From a virus, in the IMG/VR virus record IMGVR_UViG_3300031963_008639, positions 1 to 40,915 of that record: a stretch of DNA of 40,915 bases. The stretch is one strand, 5' to 3'. Below are positions 25,484 to 33,604 of the stretch, one piece after another (positions within the stretch are counted from its first letter, which is position 1; the number at the start of each line of letters is the position of its first letter). Made by a program: the position numbers and the translations under genes. Below the pieces are notes generated by a model, which saw only the letters and a program-made list of their open reading frames with translations, was not told where the DNA came from and did no database searches.

Positions 25484-26358
25484 ATTAAATACTTTTCAAC
25501 GAAGTGTTTTGTCGTGTAGTTATTCACTGCCTTATTATAAGCGTTTTCTCTCATAGAGTCAAACATATCATAATTATCAATCACATATCTCAATTGCCTA
25601 TCAAGATCTGCCTCATCATCAAAATACATAAAGTCTTGATCTGGAGTAAAGAAGTGCTCAATCGGATTCCAAGGATCTCTCTGACACAGAATCACACATT
25701 TGGCAAATGCTGCTTCAAACATTCTTGATTTAATTTGAGGCATTGTTCCACGATCAATGTGCGTAAATGCTTTGTTCTCTTTACCTCTAGGAAAGTTGTA
25801 ATAATTTTCTGCTGTTGCTGGATTAATATTACAAAGACCATGAACAACTGCTACTTTAGTTTCAGAAAGCATCTTTATCTTATCAGCATAAGAGCATCTA
25901 GGAACATTACCCATACTGTAATGACCAAATCTAAAATTGTATTTGGTAAAGACATTCTGAATGTAATCTTGCCAGGGCACTGCGTTTGGTAGACTTCCAA
26001 AATAAGATACATCTATTGTCTTTTCCCGCTCTTCTGGAATCCAATCTTCACTAAAGGGGAAGAACACAAAGGTTCTATTCTCAAACAATTCGGCAGTGTA
26101 TGGGCACAGAGTCAAGATTTTATCTGCCTTTTCGTGAAGAACTGCTTTCGGTCCCTGAACTACACAAAAGTTTGGTTCTTCTAGCGTCAGAACAACCTTC
26201 TCCTTATCTTCATACTGACCAGAATATAAGTCACCATAAAAATCTGCCATAAACAAGTAGCAGTCTCTGGCAACATCCTCATACTTTTCAAAATTCAAAT
26301 AGTATAAAGGATCTTCAGTAAGTCCGTTCTCTGGTCTCACAAAATTTAAAACTTTCAT
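25480..26358 (-). CDS. CgeB-like GT-B glycosyltransferase
   Basis: 292 residues. The C-terminal half, QIKSRMFEAAFAKCVILCQR then IEHFFTPDQDFMYFDD, matches the donor-binding end of CgeB/GT1-like enzymes, where a Glu contacts the nucleotide sugar. The central VSYFGSLP strand fits the GT-B linker. The sugar and acceptor are unknown. It overlaps the kinase gene and the STELLO-like gene by four bases each. Confidence 0.7.
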   Translation of the reverse strand: MKVLNFVRPENGLTEDPLYYLNFEKYEDVARDCYLFMADFYGDLYSGQYEDKEKVVLTLEEPNFCVVQGPKAVLHEKADKILTLCPYTAELFENRTFVFFPFSEDWIPEEREKTIDVSYFGSLPNAVPWQDYIQNVFTKYNFRFGHYSMGNVPRCSYADKIKMLSETKVAVVHGLCNINPATAENYYNFPRGKENKAFTHIDRGTMPQIKSRMFEAAFAKCVILCQRDPWNPIEHFFTPDQDFMYFDDEADLDRQLRYVIDNYDMFDSMRENAYNKAVNNYTTKHFVEKYLM

Positions 26359-27158
26359 AGAACCTCATTAATATCTTCTTGAGTTAAAATATAAACTCCC
26401 ATATGCTGAACTGATTTGGAAGCCAGATAAACTGCCTTTGGTATGGCAACATTTAAATCTCTAGTATGTAGATAAAAGTAGCAAAGTGTTGCCAGGAAAA
26501 CATCTCCTGCTCCAGTCACATCAAACACATCCACTTGAGGAGAACGATAAACATAATCTTTCCACTTTGCTCCCAACTTACCCATTGTGACCACAAGTTC
26601 ACAATTCTCTGGGAGACTCTTCATCTTGTTCTCCTCATCATTATTAATCTTGATGATCGCGTTGTTGAAATGTTTGAGATCTGGATTCTTACTGTCAACA
26701 AAGACAGGACCACCAAACTTTTCACATAAGACACTGATAGAATCAAGATCAAGAATACCCTTACAATAATCAGATATGACTACGGCATCATACTTTTTAC
26801 AATCAGGTATTTCTACAGGATCTACTTGATGCCCAAGATCTTCTCTCAAAAGAAGTTGATTTGATTTTGTATCCACAAATCTTCTTTTGATTAATTGGTC
26901 TGGATCGTTGGTAACAAAATCAACATCCAAACCATAGGAAAGCAGATTCTCTCTGACATTTGCTGCCATTCCTGGACGAGTCTCTTCTGCTCTGTAATCA
27001 AACACAGGAACAGGTGCCTCCGCACATAACCTGTCGCAGACACCATAATGATAAATGTCCTTACAAGACTCACCGATAAGTAAGACCTTGTAATGTTCTT
27101 GTTGTTGAGTATTCTCCAACTCTGTCAAAAAACCGAACTGCCTTGGCATACTGTTCAC
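26355..27158 (-). CDS. PfkB-family sugar kinase, HldE N-domain-like (heptose-7-phosphate kinase)
   Basis: 267 residues. The order matches the kinase half of HldE/RfaE: VLLIGESCKDIYHYG, then LCAEAPVPVFDYRAEE (44-59), RPGMAANVRENLLSYG and the catalytic anion hole/base DVTGAGD (213-219). HldE-N phosphorylates D-glycero-D-manno-heptose 7-phosphate at C1. The sugar preference here is inferred from the APVPV segment and the neighbouring nucleotidyltransferase. The gene overlaps the end of that neighbour by 89 bases, unusually long; an ATG at 27149 would shorten this only slightly. Confidence 0.85.
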   Translation of the reverse strand: MNSMPRQFGFLTELENTQQQEHYKVLLIGESCKDIYHYGVCDRLCAEAPVPVFDYRAEETRPGMAANVRENLLSYGLDVDFVTNDPDQLIKRRFVDTKSNQLLLREDLGHQVDPVEIPDCKKYDAVVISDYCKGILDLDSISVLCEKFGGPVFVDSKNPDLKHFNNAIIKINNDEENKMKSLPENCELVVTMGKLGAKWKDYVYRSPQVDVFDVTGAGDVFLATLCYFYLHTRDLNVAIPKAVYLASKSVQHMGVYILTQEDINEVL

Positions 27159-27468
27159 CTACGACTTCTTTACCTTTCCAATCAGATCCTACAATCATTA
27201 TATCAGGATTAATTGTTTTTATCAAATCCTCAAGTTCTTCTTTACTATTAAAGATGTGAACAACATCAATATAACGAATTGCTTGTAAAGTTTTAGCACG
27301 ATCATCCTGACAAAAGATTGGTCTACCTTCTCCTTTCATTTGTGAGACTTTTTCATCAGAGTCAATCGCAACAATCAAATAATCACCTAGAGATCTGGCA
27401 TACTCAAACAGTTGAATATGTCCTGGATGAAGAACATCAAAGCAACCATTCACAAAAATGATTTTCAT
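27070..27468 (-). CDS. HldE C-domain-like sugar-phosphate nucleotidyltransferase
   Basis: 132 residues. The cytidylyltransferase-fold signature FVNGCFDVLHPGHI (5-18) contains the HxGH motif (His14, Gly16, His17). VGSDWKGKEVVG and STTRTL are the RfaE/TagD substrate and C-terminal elements. HldE-C adds AMP to heptose-1-phosphate, making ADP-heptose. In most bacteria the two domains are fused; here they are separate overlapping genes in the order nucleotidyltransferase then kinase, the reverse of the fusion. Confidence 0.88.
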   Translation of the reverse strand: MKIIFVNGCFDVLHPGHIQLFEYARSLGDYLIVAIDSDEKVSQMKGEGRPIFCQDDRAKTLQAIRYIDVVHIFNSKEELEDLIKTINPDIMIVGSDWKGKEVVGEQYAKAVRFFDRVGEYSTTRTLQGLTYR

Positions 27469-27956
27469 TTCTCCCCCATCACCATAAATGAGTTATTCAG
27501 ATCAACTCCAGAAACAAACACATTCTTATACCCACGGTCAACCATATAATCACGAATCATCTCTGGAACAAATACATGCTTATGCTTTCTGTTGTTCCAG
27601 GGTCTCCAATACTTCTGACTATAATCTGGAAGATAGAGGAAGAGAACTCCTCCATCTATAAGGCGTTCATACCAGTAGTTCATTGTCTCAACCCAATCGT
27701 CAACATGCTCAAGACAATGGCTAGAGAAAATATAATCAGGATCTCTTTCTGGAAGATGATTGGCATCCCAGTCATCATCAAAACTCAAATCAATAGGGGT
27801 AGATCCAGGAAAAGACCATTCGGGTTTCATACAACCAATATCATATCCAAATCCAGAACAAACATGTTTGGCAAATGGAATCGCAAATTGAGAGGCATTA
27901 CCAATGGTCTGGAAATGAGGATATGTAGTTTCTTGATAGTTGATTGTTTTAATCAT
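27465..27956 (-). CDS. Class I SAM methyltransferase-like protein
   Basis: 163 residues. A compact Rossmann-type core is visible: YDIGCMKPEW (degenerate motif I), IFSSHCLEHVDDW (the type 11 motif) and GGVLFLYLPDYSQKY. The glycine-rich SAM loop is weakly conserved. In glycan operons such proteins usually methylate sugars. Coupled to both neighbours by ATGA overlaps. Confidence 0.72.
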   Translation of the reverse strand: MIKTINYQETTYPHFQTIGNASQFAIPFAKHVCSGFGYDIGCMKPEWSFPGSTPIDLSFDDDWDANHLPERDPDYIFSSHCLEHVDDWVETMNYWYERLIDGGVLFLYLPDYSQKYWRPWNNRKHKHVFVPEMIRDYMVDRGYKNVFVSGVDLNNSFMVMGEK

Positions 27957-28705
27957 TGATATTGCCAGGGAAGATTAAATAAGTATCTTGTTTGCGACCA
28001 GTCACCCCAACGGTGATGAAGGAACATTGGTTTGTCTTTTACCTTGTCAAAGAGTTCAGAAGTCTCAAAAAGATAGTTCCAGGATGTTTCAATAAAGTTA
28101 TATGCTGCTGCCTTTTCAATTACTTTACACCAGTCAAACAAAGAGTATCCTTCAATATGCTTTGCTTCAACGACTTGTGCTCCACCATAGTCAGCAGGAT
28201 TCACAGATATTCTATCACAGATTTCAACTTGTGGTCTCGTACACCAGTAACGATTTACAAGAACATATACATCATCATCTTTGAGTCCTAGAACATCATA
28301 GAACAGTTTATCTTCTTTCTCTTTGTTACGGACAAACTTAATATAATCTCTCCAGTCTTTCCAATCCATTCCAATACTGTCATACTTACCTGCCATAATC
28401 GGTTGGTAGTTTCCAAAACCTTGAAAATAAAACAGGTCATCTGTAATTTCAGTTTGTTTCTCTGGAAGATAATGTTCAATTCCAGGAAACTGAATGTAAT
28501 CTGGTAGAGGTGGGCGAGTCAGTTTTACTTCATTATCACCCCAAGAAATAAAATTAAAGTCTGGAATATAATCATTTAACCATTCAAACTCTGATACAAC
28601 TGGCCAGTAGACTTCATATCCTAGACTTTTAATATGATGTGCTAGTTTTTGAAGAAATAAAATATCTCCAAGACCACAGGGTTGATAAATTAATCCTAGT
28701 TTCAT
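27953..28705 (-). CDS. GT9 (heptosyltransferase)-like protein, copy 2
   Basis: 250 residues from the ATG at 28705, which has GGAGGT just upstream and overlaps the upstream stop as ATGA. The N-terminus LIYQPCGLGDILFLQKLAHH has the GxGD loop of GT-B heptosyltransferases, and the C-terminus has NFIETSWNYLFET, comparable to the donor-side loop. It is a tandem paralogue of the next upstream gene: both share DWxDYxKFxRN and SLFDWCxVxE phrases. With HldE-like genes adjacent, heptose transfer is a coherent guess; the sequence alone shows only the fold. Confidence 0.7.
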   Translation of the reverse strand: MKLGLIYQPCGLGDILFLQKLAHHIKSLGYEVYWPVVSEFEWLNDYIPDFNFISWGDNEVKLTRPPLPDYIQFPGIEHYLPEKQTEITDDLFYFQGFGNYQPIMAGKYDSIGMDWKDWRDYIKFVRNKEKEDKLFYDVLGLKDDDVYVLVNRYWCTRPQVEICDRISVNPADYGGAQVVEAKHIEGYSLFDWCKVIEKAAAYNFIETSWNYLFETSELFDKVKDKPMFLHHRWGDWSQTRYLFNLPWQYQ

Positions 28706-29424
28706 TCTACCTCCATTGGAGTCATCTCTCTCCATTCATCTCTTGTATACTCAATCCATTGCCAAGGTTTCTTAAGAATCCCATCATAGACTCTTTCAGA
28801 ATACTTATAGTGTCTGGGATGAATCGTAAGTCGTGTTGCTTTGAGGTCCAGTGTCTCCATCACATAATGAAGTGATGTGTCAACGGAGTGCATTTCTTCA
28901 GCATTCTCAAAAACCCAACACCAGTCAAAGACTTTACCACCAGGAATATTCGGATCCATCTCAACAACCTTCCCATCATATCCTTCTGGGATTTGCTGAT
29001 AAACTCCATTCATTGGTTTGTAGACACTATAATATGGATTGATAAAGATAAACGGATCACCTTTCTCTAATCCAAGTCTTTTACGAAGATTCTCTTCCCG
29101 TTCAAGATTACGCTCATACTTGAAATAATCTTGCCAGTCATCATAAGAGATTCCTACGGCATCATACTTTGTACCCATTACATCCCAAGATCCTCTTGAT
29201 TTGGGAACATTAGACAAATCAAGAACTCCAACCTCACCAGAAGGAAGTTGGAGTTGTCCTTGAGCACCAATATGAGAACTAGTAATCATCTGATCCACAC
29301 CAGCAGACCAGCAAGAAGGAGTGACTGGATGATAAACAGTATGCTCTTGAGATAAAACTGTTGCGATCTTCTGAATAAAGAAGATGTCTCCCAGTCCTCC
29401 TGCCTGATCAATAATGATGTTCAT
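28702..29424 (-). CDS. GT9 (heptosyltransferase)-like protein, copy 1
   Basis: 240 residues. It starts IIDQAGGLGDIFFIQKIATV, the GT9-type N-terminal loop, and carries GISYDDWQDYFKYERN and VFDWCWVFENAEEMHSVDTS, shared with copy 2. It is shorter than cellular heptosyltransferases (~320-350), so the fold is trimmed. The pair looks like a tandem duplication. The start overlaps the dehydratase stop by one base. Confidence 0.7.
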   Translation of the reverse strand: MNIIIDQAGGLGDIFFIQKIATVLSQEHTVYHPVTPSCWSAGVDQMITSSHIGAQGQLQLPSGEVGVLDLSNVPKSRGSWDVMGTKYDAVGISYDDWQDYFKYERNLEREENLRKRLGLEKGDPFIFINPYYSVYKPMNGVYQQIPEGYDGKVVEMDPNIPGGKVFDWCWVFENAEEMHSVDTSLHYVMETLDLKATRLTIHPRHYKYSERVYDGILKKPWQWIEYTRDEWREMTPMEVE

Positions 29425-30401
29425 CAGTTAATCTTGTCGTACCAATACTTGAGAAGATCATTCAGAGTCGTATCAATATCATACTCTTCCTTGAATCCAG
29501 TCAGTTCTACAAGATTAGTAGAGTCACCGTGCTGATAATAGATCTCATGAGGACGCCAGAAGGGTTCATGAATCCTTTGCTCCACATGATCCAAACCAGA
29601 CAGTTCAATCAATTTATCTGTAAAAAACTGCATCTTACGAGGAGTATCTCCACAAATATTAAAGATGTGGTTGGTAACTTCTGGGTTAATCATTGCCAGA
29701 TAATAAGCTCTTACGGTGTCACGAACATCCATCACAACACGAGTTGTGCTTAAGTTGCCAACAAGAAGAACAGGATCCTGAAGACCCTTCATCATTCTAG
29801 CAATCTGGTAAGCATCAGATGAGATAGAGAAGATCTTACCTCGGCGGGGACCAGTATGGGAGAAAGCACGAGTAATGAATCCCTTAATGAATCCATTCTG
29901 CATACGCTCCTGAAGATAAACATCAGTTGCTGCCTTTGATGCTCCATAAGGATTGGCAGGAAGAATCGTATCTTCCCAGTGAATCTTACGACCGTCTTGT
30001 CCCACATTACCATAGACTTCAGATGTAGAGCAGAACATCAACTTACAGTCTGGTTGATGATCCACAATTACTTGAATTAGATTAGCACTGCCCATCACAT
30101 TGGTTTCCATCGTACCAATGGGATCAGTAAAGCTGGATGGAGGATGTGATTGAGCAGCAAGATGAAAGACACCATCAAACTGATACTTCTCAAAGATATT
30201 TCTCAAAGAACGATAGTTACACAAATCAGCATACAAAAAAGTAATAGAGTTGTATACTTCATCAGGAACTACATCATGAATGTCAGTCTCCATCCCATTG
30301 GTACGACGAATCAATCCATAGATTTCATGACCTTCAGCATGAAGAAGATTTGCTAGGTGAGGTCCAGCAAATCCAGTGATTCCAGTAATTAAAAACTTCA
30401 T
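29424..30401 (-). CDS. GDP-mannose 4,6-dehydratase-like SDR enzyme
   Basis: 325 residues, typical family length. The NAD(P)-binding loop TGITGFAG (6-13), the catalytic SxSxxYG region CSTSEVYG (124-131) and Tyr152-xxx-Lys156 are intact. The RRTNGME segment and RAFSHTGPRRG favour the GDP-mannose dehydratase/RMD group over UDP-glucose enzymes. A dehydratase would make GDP-4-keto-6-deoxymannose; RMD would reduce it to GDP-rhamnose, and no separate fucose synthase is seen in the operon. Its product probably feeds the GT10/GT11 enzymes. Confidence 0.85.
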   Translation of the reverse strand: MKFLITGITGFAGPHLANLLHAEGHEIYGLIRRTNGMETDIHDVVPDEVYNSITFLYADLCNYRSLRNIFEKYQFDGVFHLAAQSHPPSSFTDPIGTMETNVMGSANLIQVIVDHQPDCKLMFCSTSEVYGNVGQDGRKIHWEDTILPANPYGASKAATDVYLQERMQNGFIKGFITRAFSHTGPRRGKIFSISSDAYQIARMMKGLQDPVLLVGNLSTTRVVMDVRDTVRAYYLAMINPEVTNHIFNICGDTPRKMQFFTDKLIELSGLDHVEQRIHEPFWRPHEIYYQHGDSTNLVELTGFKEEYDIDTTLNDLLKYWYDKIN

Positions 30402-31051
30402 TAATTTACAACTCCTTCAATAAGATCTTTACACACTTCAAGGTCAGCATCAACAGGGAATAGAATCAAGAATCCTTGTGCGACATACGATTCAATTATA
30501 ACATGAGTTTCGTCAAACAACTCATAGACAAAATCAATACCATCGGCCCCAGCAACTTTCCTTAAGTCCCAGTTGCCACCTTCATAGGGACCATCCTTAT
30601 AAACTCTCAAATCATCCAGAATGAATACATCTTTTGAAATATCTCTACCACTTTCTTTAATGACTCTTAATTCAGATTCAAGTGGAATTCTTTTTGTAGG
30701 GTCTTTTTCACTTGTATAGGTGGCACCATTGATATTAAAATCAGCACCTGGAAAATGAGCATCGTGCCAGAACAGAGTTGGTTCTGGTGACAGAGTTTCC
30801 AGAATAGTTTTCATCTCAACATGACTATACCCTTTGATTAGATGAAGATTAGGTGTTCCCTCAAACTTCTCTACCAATTTAGTATGAAGTTCATCCATTA
30901 ACTCAATAGTATAAACATTGAGATCATCTGGACGCACATTGAGAATATAAGAAAGACTGTCGGCAATTCCAGTGCCAGTCTCCACAAAGTTCTTAATACC
31001 AAAAGTCTCAATGACTTCTTTCGGTTTTACTGCTTGATAAATTTGTCCCAT
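30401..31051 (-). CDS. SAM methyltransferase-like protein, FkbM/TylF type
   Basis: 216 residues. FVETGTGIADSLSYIL (22-37) is a plausible SAM loop. It is followed by VYTIELMDELHTKLVEKF, HLIKGYSH and the acidic LFWHDAHFPGAD, a pattern of class I methyltransferases that act on sugars or antibiotics. The start shares a base with the upstream gap and the stop overlaps the dehydratase start by one base. Substrate unknown. Confidence 0.7.
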   Translation of the reverse strand: MGQIYQAVKPKEVIETFGIKNFVETGTGIADSLSYILNVRPDDLNVYTIELMDELHTKLVEKFEGTPNLHLIKGYSHVEMKTILETLSPEPTLFWHDAHFPGADFNINGATYTSEKDPTKRIPLESELRVIKESGRDISKDVFILDDLRVYKDGPYEGGNWDLRKVAGADGIDFVYELFDETHVIIESYVAQGFLILFPVDADLEVCKDLIEGVVN

Positions 31052-31052
31052 G

Positions 31053-31856
31053 TTAATTAAAGTAATTAAGGTAAATAAAGTCTTCTAAAACTTCCATCTC
31101 TTTTGCTTTTTCCAGATTTTCTTGAATGGCATCCATTTTAGAATAGTAAATGTCTTCAGATACATCGAATTCATCTGTCAAATCAATTATACCATCTTTA
31201 TTGAAATACTTTCCAATATCTGGTGCTCCAAGATAAACAGGAATGGTTCCTGTGGCAAAGCAATCTAAAAGTTTTTCTGTAAAGTAAGTCTCATATTGAC
31301 CATTCTCAATCGCAACCGAGAACATGTAATCACAAAGACCTTCTTCCTTTAAGGCGATTTCATTAAATCCACGACCATAAAGATCAACCTGATCTCCAAT
31401 TCTTTCAACCCACTGAAGGCGAAGTCTATGCCCTTCACACATTCTTTTGTTTGAGGCAATCATAGAAATCATCTTTGATTTCTCATAGATCTTTGGTTCC
31501 TTGATCCAGAATCCTTGAGCAGGACACCACTTAAACTTTGGATCAATTTTTAAAAGTTCTTGATTATGTGTGAAGATGGCATCAAATGTTTCCAAATATT
31601 TTTCTGGAAACATTTTGACTTGATCTACAATTTGTGGAGTGATGTATTTTGATTCCAATAACCAGGCATATTTTGGTCCTTTTGGAGCATCATCCATCCA
31701 GGCATAAGGGAGAGTGCTGTCAATATAAAAAGAGCACTCTCCTCCCTCTTTGACCCATTCAATATACTTTGACTCTTTACCATGAACGGAATATCCTTTG
31801 TTTCCATTTGTAAGATGAGTAAAAGTATCTCCGATTAAATTAAACTTTCTTCGCAT
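31053..31856 (-). CDS. GT10 alpha-1,3-fucosyltransferase-like
   Basis: 267 residues from Met at 31856; the frame is open further upstream but that part overlaps the epimerase. The GT10 C-terminal donor domain is clear: FSVAIENGQYETYFTEKLLD, then CFATGTIPVYLGAP and YFNKDGIIDL. The N-terminal half contains LPYAWMDDAPKGPKYAWLLE. The family transfers L-fucose from GDP-fucose in alpha-1,3/4 linkage. It is second in the operon, right after an epimerase that should supply GDP-L-galactose. Confidence 0.85.
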   Translation of the reverse strand: MRRKFNLIGDTFTHLTNGNKGYSVHGKESKYIEWVKEGGECSFYIDSTLPYAWMDDAPKGPKYAWLLESKYITPQIVDQVKMFPEKYLETFDAIFTHNQELLKIDPKFKWCPAQGFWIKEPKIYEKSKMISMIASNKRMCEGHRLRLQWVERIGDQVDLYGRGFNEIALKEEGLCDYMFSVAIENGQYETYFTEKLLDCFATGTIPVYLGAPDIGKYFNKDGIIDLTDEFDVSEDIYYSKMDAIQENLEKAKEMEVLEDFIYLNYFN

Positions 31857-32880
31857 TGATTTGCTCACTAATCCATGAATAAGTCTTACGAATACCTTCT
31901 TCAAGAGATTGAGAGTAATCCCAACCAAGTTCTCTACGGATCACATCGTTATTTGAGTTACGACCACGAACGCCTAGAGGACCAGGAATATGATTCTTCT
32001 CAACGGTTTTACCAGAAACTTTAGCGGCAGTATCAACCAGTTGATCAATCGTCACCATCTCTTCAGACCCAATATTTACAGGACCAATAAAGTTAGAATC
32101 CATCATACGGCGAGTTGCTTCAATACACTCATCAATATAAAGGAATGAACGAGTTTGTTTTCCGTCACCCCAGACATCAATGGTGCCGCCGTCTTCTGGA
32201 AGATATGCTACTTTACGGCAGATTGCTGCTGGTGCTTTTTCTCTTCCACCGTCCCAAGTTCCTTCTGGTCCAAAGATATTATGATACCTAGCAACCCGAA
32301 CAGGGATCCCGTAATTACGATGATAAGCGAAAAAAAGTCGCTCTGAAAAAAGTTTCTCCCAACCATATTCCGAATCTGGGTTAGCAGGATAGGCGGATTC
32401 TTCACGGCAGTCAGGATTGTCAGGATCGAGTTGATTGTGCTCTGGATACATACATGCCGATCCAGAATAGAAAATCTTGGTGCTATTCTTACCCAGACGC
32501 TCATTCATCTGGTGTTGCATTTCCAAAACATTCAAGTTAATTGTTGCCGAATTGTGCATGATGTCGGCATCATTATCACCAGTGAATACAAATCCTGCAC
32601 CACCCATGTCAGCAGCAAATTGATAGATCTCATCAAATGCCTGAATATAACGATAAGGAACTGAATTATAAAAATTACCTCTATCTCCTTTGTACTCAAG
32701 AACACGACGAACAAAATCTACATCACGAAGATCCCCAAGAACAAATTCATTCGCTTCGTGTTCTGAATATTCTGGATACTTAAGGTCTACACCACGAACC
32801 CAATATCCTTCGGAACGCAGTCTGCGAACCATATGACTTCCAATGAAACCACCAGCACCTAGCACCAGTGCTTTCTTCAT
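31840..32880 (-). CDS. GDP-mannose 3,5-epimerase
   Basis: 346 residues, very close to plant GME. Diagnostic phrases are AADMGGAGFV, SACMYPE, YPANPDSEYGWEKL, GREKAPAAICRK, GDGKQTRSF and GPLGVRGRNSNN. The catalytic residues are Cys143, Tyr172 and Lys176, matching plant Cys145/Tyr174/Lys178. It converts GDP-D-mannose to GDP-L-galactose (and GDP-L-gulose). The first ATG of the frame (32976) lies upstream of the terminator/promoter; the ATG at 32880 is the sensible start (32892 possible). First gene of the 17-gene sugar operon. Phage GME is uncommon to my knowledge; GDP-fucose synthase is excluded by the motifs. Confidence 0.92.
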   Translation of the reverse strand: MKKALVLGAGGFIGSHMVRRLRSEGYWVRGVDLKYPEYSEHEANEFVLGDLRDVDFVRRVLEYKGDRGNFYNSVPYRYIQAFDEIYQFAADMGGAGFVFTGDNDADIMHNSATINLNVLEMQHQMNERLGKNSTKIFYSGSACMYPEHNQLDPDNPDCREESAYPANPDSEYGWEKLFSERLFFAYHRNYGIPVRVARYHNIFGPEGTWDGGREKAPAAICRKVAYLPEDGGTIDVWGDGKQTRSFLYIDECIEATRRMMDSNFIGPVNIGSEEMVTIDQLVDTAAKVSGKTVEKNHIPGPLGVRGRNSNNDVIRRELGWDYSQSLEEGIRKTYSWISEQINAKKV

Positions 32881-32916
32881 ATACTGACTCATAAAATCAT
32901 AAACTCTATAGTATGT

Positions 32917-32945
32917 ATTATACAAAAAAAGAGGGGTCTTGTAAA
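32917..32945 (-). promoter_or_regulatory. Promoter embedded in a terminator, driving the 17-gene sugar operon
   Basis: Minus strand TTTACA (32940-32945) overlaps the hairpin loop and 3' stem. The 17-base spacer is the stem arm and T-tract, then a perfect TATAAT (32917-32922). The GME ATG follows about 37 bases later. Confidence 0.75.
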
Positions 32946-32952
32946 CCCCTCT
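32924..32952 (-). terminator. Terminator upstream of the sugar operon
   Basis: Stem AGAGGGGT/ACCCCTCT (32930-32937 with 32945-32952), loop CTTGTAA, then seven T on the minus strand. It ends transcripts coming from the 33078-33819 genes. Confidence 0.88.
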
Positions 32953-33077
32953 CGTTAAGCTCAGGCTCGCCACCAATTCTTTGACTGGAAATTGGAAACC
33001 AGGCGGGAGAGAGTCCCATCCGCACCAGGGTTGTTAGCGTGTCTCCATCACGGGCATAAGGGGATTGACTCCACCAC

Positions 33078-33311
33078 CTAGTTTGCCTTAACTAGGAAAA
33101 GTTGAACTAGTTTTGGTATCTCAATAGCGGCATAAAAACCACATAAGAAAAGAATGTCCCAAAACTTATATTTGATGGCAAAGGGAACGACAAAGACATT
33201 CCCAATACACTTCACAAATAAACCGATTTTCATATCTCCCCATAACAGGAAAAAGTAACCTGATAGGAGGAGGATATTACCAATGTATCGGAATACATTA
33301 GACTTTGACAT
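33078..33311 (-). CDS. Small polytopic membrane protein, 77 aa
   Basis: Two to three hydrophobic segments (IGNILLLSGYFFLLWGD, GLFVKCIGNVFVVPFAI, WDILFLCGFYAAIE) in 77 residues and a short charged tail. The spacing loosely recalls a SWEET/MtN3 half-unit but no motif confirms it. It is followed by ~125 bases without a convincing gene and then a terminator. Function unknown. Confidence 0.65.
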   Translation of the reverse strand: MSKSNVFRYIGNILLLSGYFFLLWGDMKIGLFVKCIGNVFVVPFAIKYKFWDILFLCGFYAAIEIPKLVQLFLVKAN

Positions 33312-33337
33312 AAGGGGTTTGCTCCCGACCAGTACTT

Positions 33338-33604
33338 TTAAAGACTCTCCGTGTCTTCTTCATCGTCCTTCACATAAGCAGGCACCATATCGGGGTCTAA
33401 CCAGCAGGTATAGTCGTGGTCTTCCATAGCAGTAATGAGTTGCATCTCATTATCGCAAAGGTACATATCACGATAACGCCCAGTATATGCGTCTACTTTT
33501 TGAATACGGCAATCAGGTTTGCCGTTGATTTCAAGAGTGCCGACTTGAACATACCGATAAGGAAAACGCTCAAGCAGAACAGTAGGTTTCCTAACGACTT
33601 TCAT
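33338..33604 (-). CDS. Unknown protein, 88 aa
   Basis: It starts MKVVRKPTVLLERFPYRYV and ends in an acidic stretch (VKDDEEDTESL). No motif is recognised. The ATG at 33604 overlaps the upstream stop by one base, with GAGG seven bases before it, so this start is preferred over a TTG one codon earlier. Coupled to the 71-aa gene. Confidence 0.6.
   Translation of the reverse strand: MKVVRKPTVLLERFPYRYVQVGTLEINGKPDCRIQKVDAYTGRYRDMYLCDNEMQLITAMEDHDYTCWLDPDMVPAYVKDDEEDTESL

Noticed and set aside
31840-32880. GDP-L-fucose synthase
   Set aside because: Signature regions match GDP-mannose 3,5-epimerase (SACMYPE, GREKAPAAICRK, GPLGVRGRN), not fucose synthase.
32881-33077. Open frame without an ATG at its start, continuing into MGLSPAWFPISSQ, in the gap before the GME gene
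   Set aside because: The only ATG is internal, there is no Shine-Dalgarno, and the frame reads through the terminator and stops in the -10 of the next promoter. I see no supported gene in this gap.
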